Shown here: positions 9,698 to 19,666 of the stretch, one piece after another
Numbering within the stretch: position 1 is the stretch's first letter
Layout: each line of letters opens with the position of its first letter
Source: Brachionus rotundiformis
Taxonomy: Eukaryota > Rotifera > Eurotatoria > Ploima > Brachionidae
Assembly (NCBI GenBank): GCA_016802295.1
Contig: JAESIW010000118.1
Location: 970,522-1,034,521, forward strand
Direction of reading: 5' to 3'
DNA: 64,000 bases
Notes under the pieces: model-generated
Seen by the model: only the letters and a program-made list of their open reading frames with translations
What the model was told of the DNA's origin: nothing
Databases searched by the model: none
Position numbers and translations under genes: made by a program

Positions 9698-12222
9698 ATG
9701 AATGGATCTGCACCTGTTTTGGCCACGAGTGAAACCATCAAAAAGGCAAATTGCTTTTTGGAAAAGCCAAAGCCCCTGTTTCCAATTCAGTATTTAAAGT
9801 TAGAGGAACAGCCCGACGCTGGAACGATTGTTTTCTACTTGGTCGCCTTGATATACATTCTAAGTACTTTTATAAAAGTTTGAAAATTATGTGACCAAAA
9901 TTTTTTGAAAGTTCTAGCTGACCATGTGTGCAATGCCTACTTTATGCCTTCAATTGAGTACTTATCTTTTGAAAAGATGAAACTATCGCCAAAAGTTGCC
10001 GGCTCAACCATTTTGGGTAATTTTTTTAGTTACTTTGAAAATTTAAGTTTTTTAATTGCCAAAAAAATAAACTTTAATGCCAATTTTTATAAAATTCGTT
10101 TAATTAAATCTATCATTCAAGATTACATAATAATTTTTATTAAGTTTATTTTTAATTTCGTATAAGGCTGAAATTCAGTATAAAAAATTAAACACAACTG
10201 AGCTTTAATAATATTTAAGTAAGATTAAAAAAGTTAATTTATTAGTTAATTAAAAGACAATAAAACTCTTTGGTCATATATCAGCAAGTAATTCGATTCC
10301 TTTCTTGTACCATAAAAGGTATTTAGAACTAAAAGTTCTGCATAAATCTTTTACTTGGTCTTGGTTTTTGAAAGAATGAACCATTGAGAAAACATGCTTG
10401 GTCTGGTAAAAATGCTTCATTGTTTCCAAATTGTACCCGGTCTATGAGGTCTTAGCGTTATTCTGAAGTTATTCTGTTATTTTTTTGGTTATCCTTGTGG
10501 AGCAAAGGGTCATTTAGTGATGATATTGATGTATTGACTATTTGGTTCGAAATTCATTGACCATTCTAACCATCTATGGCATCTATAAAAAAATTTTTTT
10601 ATCATTTCTTCTGTGCAGTTCAGCGATGGTCAAAAGTGTCAAGCCAGGCTATTACGAGAATCTCTCGAAGGAAGCCTTGGATCTTAAGCTTTTTCTATCA
10701 CACTTAGACATCCACTAGCATTCAGCCCATTTTCTCTAAATCTCTTTATGTGTTTCCATCGTTGAACTGATGGTGCTTACCAAGTACTGGAATGTGCTTG
10801 GGCACTATATTTGTGTGCCATCAATCGTTTTCGGAGTGTCCAATTTGGTCTTTGCTACAATTAACTATGTTATTTAGAATTCTTAATTTAAAAATTTGTA
10901 TCTAAACAAAAACAAAAATTCATATAAAAAAAATTAATGTTTGAAAAGAATTTTTATTAGAAAAGTTAATAATTAATTTAATTTTTTTGTTAGCTGCCGC
11001 ATCATCCAGCACCGAACTGTTCATTTCGTTGATGGGCGTATTCTTTGCCAAAAATGACATAGCACTGAATTCAATAATTGGCGCGGCGTCCTACAATCTT
11101 TTCATAATCACCAGTATTTGCTGTTTCTGCGTATACAATATACCAACTAGACTCAAACCACTGCGGATTTTAAAAGATTTCTTATTCTATACAACCAATT
11201 TAGTATGTATTTTATTATTTTTGTATAAGAACAACATGACTGGTCTATATTGGTACGAGAGCTTGACCATTCTGACCATCTATGGCATCTATATTACAAT
11301 TAACATATTCGATTTGCACATAAAGAATTTTTTTTATCAATTTTATCAAAAATTATTTTCTGTTCGAAAGCGGAAAAAAAATCTAAAAGTATCTTTTAAT
11401 GACGATGTAAGTATTTTGGACGTGGACACAGCGCCAAAGAAAAACGAAATGTTCAGAGTGATTAATAGAAACAAGGTTATTGATCTAAACATAGATCATT
11501 TGAGCAATGACTACAATGAGCCTTATGATGTATTTCAGCCCTATAAACAATTAAAACCTTTGAATTTTTCAACTAAATTTAAGCTATTGTTCGTATTTCC
11601 GGCTAGATTGTTTGCTCATTTTACCATTGTTGACTTTAGACGCTTCGAAGATCGCCGCGACAGGTTTTTACTAGTCACCATAGTGACCAGTTTGTTCCAA
11701 ATTGGTCTCTGTTCATATTTTTTGCTGTTTATTTTAGTTAAATTATGTGTCACATATGGTCTACCAGAAAACATAGTAGGCTTTTTTTTTCTGTCCATAG
11801 CCTCGAGTATAGACGAGACATTGGCCGCAATTTCAATGTGCAAGAGAGAAGTGAAGCGAATTTTGTCCAAGAAACACTCGCCAGAAAGGCTCAATTCAGC
11901 GTTGTCAAACTGCATTGCCAATAACATATTCGGTGTCACTGTTGGAATAGGTCTACCATATTTTCTAAAATCCATCTTTTCTGATTCTTCAACTAACTTT
12001 TTCACTTCGATTTACAGCAAGAACATTGGAATTCTCTTGGCTGGTTTACTTGCCATCTTCTTCATTTATCTTTTTGTTTTGGCCATTCTAAATTGGAGAT
12101 TTGGGAAAATTTTTGGCTTTTTTAGTCTAGGACTTTGGTTGTTGTATTCAATTTTTATTATACTTATTGAACTTAATTACATTAAGTATGATTTTATAAA
12201 TTTTTTAATCAGAAATTGCTAA
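9698..12222 (+). CDS. Divergent K+-dependent Na+/Ca2+ exchanger (SLC24/NCKX-like)
   Basis: Three exons join in frame: 9698-9863, 9912-10016 and 10994-12222 (introns of 48 and 977 nt), giving about 499 residues. The first exon may extend upstream to an acceptor near 9638, so the start is uncertain. Family landmarks are the EEQPDAGTIVFYLVALIYIL helix, then CNAYFMPSIEYLS, then an alpha-1 repeat AAASSSTELFISLMGVFF. A cytosolic loop with basic stretches follows, then an alpha-2 repeat with SIASSIDETLAAISMCKREV and NCIANNIFGVTVGIGLPYFL, and terminal helices. In NCKX proteins the alpha motifs normally read GGSAPE and GTSVPD; here SSSTE and SSIDE replace them, keeping one acidic residue each. Ion transport is plausible, but selectivity may differ or be lost. 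The large second intron holds degraded exon-like sequence (10260-10870). Confidence 0.72.
10260..10870 (+). pseudogene. Degraded exon-like sequence inside exchanger intron 2
   Basis: The base composition is more balanced here than in surrounding A/T-rich DNA. Around 10545-10600 the sequence nearly repeats the exchanger coding segment at 11255-11300, the LTILTIYGIY region. Downstream, broken frames read like protein (for example VKPGYYENLSKEALDLKLFL near 10630 and a hydrophobic run TKYWNVLGHYICVPSIVFG near 10775), interrupted by stops. It looks like a decayed fragment, partly derived from an exchanger-type gene; the source of the second half is not recognised. Confidence 0.45.
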
Positions 12223-12945
12223 TTTTGAGAATTTACTTATTATTTTATTTTTGTTGTTATTTCTAATTAATAAATTTTAAATCTGAATGAATTTTAATTA
12301 TTTTAAATAGATATCACACTGGTAAAGCTGACAAGGAGAATTAATATTTGAAAAATATTAACAAATATTAATTCTCTTTGTTTTAATACAAAATCATAGC
12401 ATAAATTAAAACTAATTTTTTTTTAAGAGTAGAAAATATATTTCATAATTTGATATATCAAATTGATTTTTTTAAATAATATTCTTTTGTTGAAAATTTA
12501 AAATTAAAACATATTAATTAGCATACAAAGAGTGACATAATTTTTTTTCCAAATGGAATTGATTTTCAGACTCATAAAATTTTTTTAAAAATTATTTATC
12601 TAAAATTTTTCAACATATTCTCTTCATCTTAAATAGTCATCATTTGTTTCCCAAAGAATAATAAAATAACTTATAACAAAGATAATGAAAGCATATTTTC
12701 ATATTTAGCTCATATAAAACTAACTAAAATAGGTTGATCAACGCTGCTCCCTATACATAAATAAATAATAGTTAAATATTTTATTTTGGTTAAAACTATT
12801 CAAAAGTCTAATATTAATATTTAACTAATCCGTAAGTAAAATCTTGACAACCATTTTCACCAACATTGAATAGAAAAAAAAAAGTTAGACAAATAATAAA
12901 AAATCAAATTATTTTAGTATTTTTTTATTTTTTCAAATTACGAAA
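12223..12945. other. AT-rich intergenic stretch
   Basis: Region between the exchanger stop and the DUF229 start. A short interrupted self-complementary pair (gagaattaatatttgaaaaat / aacaaatattaattctc, about 12337-12376) could form a hairpin in the exchanger 3' end. Nothing else was seen. Confidence 0.45.
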
Positions 12946-15201
12946 ATGATTAAGAAATTAATTAAAACTAAAAAAATAATAGGTAACCGATTTAATTAGA
13001 TTTTTGAGCAAAAATTAACCAAATTAATTAGGTCTGGTCACTTTCTTGGTCATACTTAATCTATTTAACAATGATGACCAGGCTTCAAATAGTTACCATG
13101 ATGAAGATATATGTGTTCTACCTCGATTAGAATATGATGTTGATATTGGACAGCTTGAACCCATTCCTGAATGTCTGGTGAAACAAAATTGGGGTTTTGT
13201 TGACCCGATCAGTCATATTTGGAATTTGGACAAAAACATTACGTCATCAATTAGCTCTATTCAATGTGTGTACAGAAAAATAATTCGAGTTGATGACTTC
13301 GATGTGCTTCATGGACAATTTGAAGTGTTATCTGAAGGAGATGTCATTTTGGCCGATGTTTTTGAGGTGGAATGCAGTGGGACTAGTAAAATGGATAACA
13401 CAGTGGTCAAGTTTGAAAATTTGTATGTTCAAGTGGTCGATATAGAAGCTGGAGGAAAAAGTGAGGGAAAAATTCTGCCAGAAGATGGTTGTAAACCTTA
13501 TGATGTGATGCTGATAAGCTATGATTCTGTCTCAAGGGTGTCATTCGTCAATCGACTCAAAAAGACATTCGATTTTATTAATAAAAATGAAAACTTTTTT
13601 GTATTAAATGGTTATAATATTGTTGGCGATGGAACACCAGCTGGTTTAATATTCCATTTTTAAAAGAATGGAAAATTATTCTTTTTGTTTTTAGCTTTGA
13701 TTCCAATATTTACCGGCAAAACAGAAGAAGAACTTCCAAGTGGGCTCAAAAATGATCCCAATGGCAAATATGTGGACGAGATTTATCCATTTATATGGAA
13801 AGATTTGCATAAAAAAAGTAATTTTTCTATTATCTAATATATTTTTTGTTTAAACTAAATTTGTCTATTATTAATGCTTAATATAAAAATAATTATAAAC
13901 TTTATAAATAGCTATTAATGTGAAAATGTATTCTTTATTTAATAATAAAAATATATTGATAAACATAAATTAAGTCTCATTTTATCAAATTCCAATATTT
14001 GATTCTAAATTGCACCTACATTTAAAATCAAATATGTATTCACTTTAGAAAGTTAATTATTTTTTACAAATATTATTTTTAACTTTAATTAAAATAAAAT
14101 TTAACTTTTTTTTTTGATTTTACATCAATTTATTTGGATGATTGGCCACATGTTGGCGCATTTACTTATCGAATGAGAGGCTTTAAAGATAACGCTGCCA
14201 AACATTATCCAAAACACTACCAATTGAAATTAATGGAAAAAGTATGGAAATCCAGTGTAAACGATTTTTGCAATGGTGACACAAAGAGACACAAAATTCT
14301 GGTCAATCTGTTGTTGGACTTTAAGCGATTGTACCACAATAAGCAATCGAGTATAGCTATTATGCACTATGTTGAAAATTCACATGATTCTAATGACCAT
14401 CTACATTGGATTGATGATGATATACATTATTTTTTAAATACACTAATTAATGAAAATCTCTTAAGTGAGACTATTCTGTTTTTGTATTCAGACCATGGAT
14501 CTAGATTTAACCAAAAGCGCTCATCTCAGAGATACCTTGAAGAAAGATTGCCTTTTTTTTCCATATACTTGCCTGACAAATTTATCCAAAGCAATAAAGT
14601 TAAATTAGAAAATTTGAAAGGAAATTTAGATAAGTTGACTTCTCCATTTGACATTTACGACACAGTACGTGACGTAACTTGTTTGGAACGATCTTCTACC
14701 AGAGATAATATGGCCAGGTCAATAAGTCTTTTTGAAGAAATATCAAAAAATAGATTATGTGAAGATATTGGTATACCAGAACACTTTTGTGCTTGTGTAA
14801 AAAGTTGGACATACCAAAATTTTACTACAGAAGCTAGCCTAAATTCGATCAGATTCGCAATCGAATCCATTAATAGAATAACAAACAGCAAAAGAGACTT
14901 GTGTCGTGAGCTTAGCCTTAAGGAAGTTATATCAATAGAGAAGCTGTCAAGATCAAGCGGCAACTTGTACAGGGTTTCGTTCATCACTTATCCAAATGAT
15001 GGTGTTTATGAAACCATTGTTTATGATAAAAGGAATGATAATTTTGAATTTTCATCTGACATGTTCAGTATCAAGTCAAAAAATGACATTAGTCGTATAG
15101 ATGCTTATGGTGAACAACCTTGGTGCGTAGCCAAGTTCGGCTCTAATCCTGGTTTACTTTTGGATCTCAGAAAATTTTGTTATTGTTATCCAAAAGCATA
15201 A
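12946..15201 (+). CDS. DUF229 family protein (sulfatase-fold-like), type II membrane
   Basis: Exons 12946-12982, 13032-13643, 13695-13817 and 14117-15201. The short first exon plus the start of exon 2 give MIKKLIKTKKII and then a hydrophobic run GLVTFLVILNLF, a good signal anchor after a basic N-terminus. The body has the family hallmarks: ICVLPRLEYD, a YDVMLISYDSVSR segment, GDGTPALIPIFTGKTEEELP, VDEIYPFIWKD, DDWPHVGAFTYRMRGF, and LYSDHGSRF, the alkaline-phosphatase-superfamily metal site, followed by LEERLPFFSIYLP. The C-terminal Cys-rich part, with CACVKSWTY, is also typical. Substrate unknown; a secretory-pathway or extracellular role is inferred. Oddity: the third intron lacks an AG acceptor; the exon that fits in phase starts after a T-run ending in TG at 14116. 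The gene may be splice-impaired, or the base may be wrong. Confidence 0.8.
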
Positions 15202-15960
15202 TTTACTTAGTTATTTAATAATTTAGTAAAAAATTCAAACCAAATTTGTTTTTTAATTTTCTTCTGAAATAATAAGATAAGATATTAAAAGGAACTTGGA
15301 GTATTTTTCAATGATAAATTCTAATTTTAATTTATCAACAACTTTTATTGATAAATTGGATTTTTTATATCAATTATTTATAAATAATTGTAAAAATAAT
15401 TGAAATTATTGATTTTTTATCAATTGATTAAATATAAAATTGAATAAGAACAATTAAAGTTTAAAAGTTAAAATATCAATTTTGGAAAAGAAGACAATTA
15501 ATTGAATAATCTTAAATTAATCTGATTAGAACAAAACTTAAATGCATCAAAGTTTCTGTTTTAATTAAGTCTAATTTACTGGTCATCTAATTTAAGAGAC
15601 AATGATAAAAAAGCGCCAAAATTAGTTCGAAACCACAAGAATATTATCAACAAAACCTAAAAAGAAAAAAAAAACTAGTTTATGTCCAATGGCCTAATAT
15701 TAGACCATGTTCTGGTTTATCTTTGAATAAAATTCAAAAGTTTTGCTGTCTCTCATTAAGGTTAGCTCACACTTGTCTATGTTTAATGTATCACCAAACC
15801 TGCGATCTATTTGTTTATCTTTTTGCTTGAGAATAAATCACCTTCTCTTCATATTTACTTGCAATTTCCTCTTTATTTATCATTCTAATCAATCAATTAG
15901 CTAATTAGTAGAAATTAATCTATTTAGAACTCACTCAAGACTCAGCCACTGAAAAAATTG

Positions 15961-15972
15961 TATATAAAAAAG
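15961..15972 (+). promoter_or_regulatory. TATA-like element of RASSF-like copy 2
   Basis: tatataaaaaag lies 68-79 bp before the ATG at 16040, and the same element is present in inverted orientation at about 7717-7728 before copy 1. Its conservation in both arms fits a core promoter, but A/T-rich surroundings make chance matches common. Confidence 0.4.
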
Positions 15973-16039
15973 TGAACATTTTTCTAGCTTTATCAATAAA
16001 TAAAAAATTAACAAAAATCAACTTAATTACTTGACCAAA

Positions 16040-16747
16040 ATGAGCCAAATAAACAAAGTTTACATTCCGGTTAGAATGGGAAGCAAAATGCTCCAGATCA
16101 ACTACGAATACACGTTGAACAATTTTTATCTAAACTCAAGCGATCTAATTGAAATTGTGCTGAGCAAATTGTTTGCCAAGAGCTCAACTAGAACAAATGG
16201 ACTCAAAAACACTTATTGTTTGTATGAAAATGCATTTGGTGTTGACAGATTGGTTGGCAAAGAAGAGAACATCCTAAATTTGATTTCGAACCAATTTGGA
16301 CTCAAATCAGATGTTTGTTTTATCATTCGCAAAAGAAATCTGATCGCTTGCCATAAGAAGGCTTTGAATGCCAAAAAATGCTTTGCCAAGTACAAGTCTC
16401 TGAACATGAGACAAAATAGTCTTTTGCCAATGGAAACAAACTCAAACAAGTCGAATCAAGTCAAAGATCATATTTTGAAAACTATCTTTCAAAACGAGAT
16501 AATATTAAATGATCAGATTAAAAAATTGGACTCGATGGACAGCAACCAAATGACTTGTGAGAATAGTTCCAAATCAAACCAGAATCTTTTTCAATCAATT
16601 TATAACAAACTCAAACATCACAATAAAAAAACACACAAAAGCTACATGAACCAATCTTCAATGTATCTTATCGATTCAGCTGGCGAGTGTTCCAGTGTTT
16701 CATCTAGTCGTAGCTCTAGTTCGTCCAAATTGGACACTCTTTTTTGA
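16040..16747 (+). CDS. RA/ubiquitin-like domain protein (RASSF-like), copy 2
   Basis: The inverted twin of the gene at 6942-7649: 235 residues, one exon, ATG at 16040 preceded by gaccaaa. The predicted RA-like domain occupies the N-terminal half and the low-complexity Ser-rich tail ends KLDTLF. Relative to copy 1 it has Leu instead of Gln in the RKRN-x-IACHKKAL segment and Asn instead of Ser in the MTCE-x-SSKSNQ segment; a GCG/GCT difference nearby is silent. Both reading frames are fully open, so both copies are probably functional or only recently duplicated or converted. It follows the DUF229 gene on the same strand, about 840 bp downstream. Cellular role unknown. Confidence 0.6.
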   Translation: MSQINKVYIPVRMGSKMLQINYEYTLNNFYLNSSDLIEIVLSKLFAKSSTRTNGLKNTYCLYENAFGVDRLVGKEENILNLISNQFGLKSDVCFIIRKRNLIACHKKALNAKKCFAKYKSLNMRQNSLLPMETNSNKSNQVKDHILKTIFQNEIILNDQIKKLDSMDSNQMTCENSSKSNQNLFQSIYNKLKHHNKKTHKSYMNQSSMYLIDSAGECSSVSSSRSSSSSKLDTLF

Positions 16748-17792
16748 AAAAAAAAAACACCTTGCTTTTTCTAAATTATTATTATTTTGTTAATTATTAT
16801 TTTATTGTTTTTTATTTCTTTTTCAACCATAAAGTTATTTAATTTACAATTTTACCATACAATAAAAGATAAAAATTAAAATATTTTCTTTTTATTTATT
16901 TATTTATTAAATTTATATTATATTTTTTTGAATTTTTAATTAAAATTTAGTCATATGTCTCCTTTTTAGGACATTTTTTATTAGATTTTTACATCTTTTC
17001 GCTACATAATGATTTCTTAGCCTACTTTTATAAAAAGGCACCAATTTTTAATATTAAAACTCAACAAGTGTCTTGACACTATTTGAAGGCAATATAATTT
17101 TTAAATAAAATTCCCAAAGCTTTTAATAAAAGCAACTGTTGTTTAAAAGTGCTTCTTAATTAGATAAATTTTAATTAACAATATCTTTAACTTATAATGC
17201 TCTTTTTCTTTTAATTAAATTGCTTTGATCTACCTATCTAGATCAAAATTTAAATAATCATTATATTAAGAAACAAAAACAATTGCATTTTTCCCATTGG
17301 AATCAAAACTTTGACTCTACTCAATTTTTTTTTCACTTTTATTTAACCTTTTTTGATTATTTTGAAAAAAATATTTAATAAAAATTTTAATATTATTATT
17401 TTTTATTCTCTTATTCAAATAAACAAATTAATTTTTTTCACAACTGCTCCAATTAGTTACCATAAGATCAAGTTTTGCTGATTCAGAAGCAAGCAAAAAA
17501 TTCTAGTTAAAAAGAAAACGCTCCAAAATGAATAAATTGGCACTTAAAGTGATTCTTCCATCAACTTGGTTCCGTTTGCTTATCAAAAAAATATTTTATT
17601 AATATTTAAAATTTGGATCAGTTTAGGCGGCTCTATTCAATTCAAAATCAAATACCTGTATTGAAAAATTTTATTTACTTTGAGATTTAGAGCTCGGATG
17701 CCAATAAACAAAGTCAAAATTCAAATATTTATCAAAAAGTCGAGATGGTCCACTTTGTGAGAAGTTAAGAAAAGATTGTTGACGGATCAGGG
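16748..17792. other. AT-rich intergenic stretch
   Basis: Contains the end of the duplication arm (to about 16936) and then A/T-rich DNA. No gene or element is recognised in 16937-17792. Confidence 0.55.
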
Positions 17793-18347
17793 TCAACGAA
17801 ATTGGTGATATTTACAAAAGTAATAAGAGTCGCTATGTGAGCTGTCTATGAATTTATAAAAACATGTTATTAGGCTAAGAGATACAAGAACAATGAGAAA
17901 TATACTGCTTAGAATAACTAGGAAATCTCTATTTATCTTAATTAGATAAAAAAATTGATTGGACTCATTTAAATAGTTGAATTGGACCAGTTTATTTAAG
18001 TCGAAATTGTCCAGTTTCAGCAAAGAGCCATTCGAGTTTGCGTATCCTTTGGTGACCATGTGAGCATTTGTCTTGTAGTAGATTTTTATGTCCCTATTTT
18101 TTATTTCCTTGATTCCTTGACTGGTGCTTGACCTCACCATTTTTGCTCTCTTCTCAATCAGGTCTATTCTAAAATCATATTTCGCTGCTAATGTCCTATT
18201 CTGCTCGGACACAGCTACTTTTCTCTCTTTATCGATTTTTGGATCAATATTTATAAATATGTCATTTAAGATTTTGGTTGACAGATTCCAACTGGCTGTA
18301 AAATTTTCAATATCACTTACAATTAATAGAATAAAAATTAACTTCAT
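17793..18347 (-). CDS. Hypothetical single-pass type I membrane protein
   Basis: A 184-residue frame with a good signal peptide (MKLIFILLIVSDIENFTASW), several N-x-S/T sites (NFT, NLS, NRT, NGS, NES), a single strongly hydrophobic segment near residues 143-165 (FLVILSSIFLIVLVSLSLIT) and a short tail of about 18 residues. The ectodomain is polar and charged without cysteines. No known family is recognised. Composition is similar to the other genes here, so it is probably real, but it could be one exon of a longer gene. No neighbour offers a functional clue. Confidence 0.5.
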   Translation of the reverse strand: MKLIFILLIVSDIENFTASWNLSTKILNDIFINIDPKIDKERKVAVSEQNRTLAAKYDFRIDLIEKRAKMVRSSTSQGIKEIKNRDIKIYYKTNAHMVTKGYANSNGSLLKLDNFDLNKLVQFNYLNESNQFFYLIKINRDFLVILSSIFLIVLVSLSLITCFYKFIDSSHSDSYYFCKYHQFR

Positions 18348-19564
18348 ATTTTTTATGTTTAGTAAAATTTTTTCAAAATTTATTTTAATTAATTAAAGAA
18401 AAAAATAAAGAAAGATAATTTAAATTAATTTAGTTTATTGCGGTAATTTTGTTCAATAGACACTTGGATACAGATCTTGGTCTAATGAAAGCAAACTAAG
18501 TGCCACTGAGTTCAAAACAGTTCTAAGATAGCCGTGTTGACATTGTAAAATTTTTAATTAGCTATTAAATTTAGCGAAAAGATAAGAGTTATCTTTTCTC
18601 ATGTGATTTTATCTTTGGCAAAAAAGAATAGCTTTTTGAAAAAAATATCTTTTATTTTATGTTTTGCAAAATGTTTTTTTTTCAAAGAATAAGAACTCAA
18701 ATTCCTGTTTATTCTCAATTACATAATTGCCATCACAGGTAGCTAGCTGATTGAACAAATTGTTAAAAATCGATAAAAATTTCTCTCTATTAAACACAAT
18801 CAACAAATCTATTCAGGTGGCATGCCAGCCATTTATAAAACACTCATATCTAAATAAAACTGCCTGCTTAGGAGATCATTTTTCATTTAAAATAACAAAT
18901 TTTAAATTTTAAATTTATGCTAAATTAAGCGTAAATTTGACCGCTAGATAAGACCAGTGAGAATTATCAGTCAAGCGGCTAGAAATTAAAATTTATAAGG
19001 ACTCCTCTACAGGTCGGACTTTAATGTTAAATCTATTAGTCACAGCATTGTTTACCTTTTGGGTGATTAATACTCTAGTATAAATTATAACAGAATAGAA
19101 ATAATACTATGTTTAGATAAGACTTTTTATTTTTTAAATAAAATTTTAGACAAAAAATATGTTTTGACAAAAAAAGGAGAGAAAAAAGATTAGTTTAATA
19201 AAAGATAAATATGGAATGTATGCTTGGAAATAATTAGCATGTTCGTAACATCGAAATTCAAGCATATTATGACAAAAATCGCTTAAATTTCGCATAAACC
19301 TAATTTCTATTTGGCAAATAGAATTCAAAATTAGTTTGATTCTATTTAAGTTTTTTTATTTATTATACTTTTTTTTTAAATTAAAATTTAAACTTTTGAA
19401 ATTTAATTATCATAATTCAAGTGAAGATATGATTCTCGTAATGAATCATGTTCAAGTCGTTTCTAGTTGGTAAAGTTAATATTTCCAAATAAGGCAATAA
19501 TAGTGCACCAATGTAGCTTAGTTGACACCTTGTTTAGCAAATTTTTCCATTTTAGATTCTAAAA
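18348..19564. other. Intergenic stretch before plastin
   Basis: No coding potential recognised. A short block at 18900-19110 is slightly less A/T-rich but contains stops in all frames. The plastin promoter should lie towards the right end. Confidence 0.5.
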
Positions 19565-19666
19565 ATGACTTTACGCAACCCGGGCACTTTTAAACAACTG
19601 GACAATAGAAGCAGTGTGCTGCTAGCCAATGACCAAGTGGATGAGTTGAGAGAAAAATTCCTAAAA
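19565..19666 (+). other. Plastin candidate first coding exon 1A
   Basis: Thirty-four codons from MTLRNPGTFKQL to ELREKFLK, followed by a gtaaaa donor in phase 0. Joined to 20162 it yields LREKFLK-SDINGNGYI, the standard first EF-hand of plastins. The intron would be 495 nt and would contain exon 1B. Confidence 0.65.

Larger units (their letters stand above)
15110..16936. repeat. Right arm of the large inverted duplication
   Basis: Reverse-complement partner of 6752-8570. The stretch 15526-16936 is almost identical to the left arm, while 15110-15525, covering the last DUF229 codons and its 3' flank, is diverged. The outer border is at about 16936, just past a T-run ending gaatttt. Confidence 0.88.
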
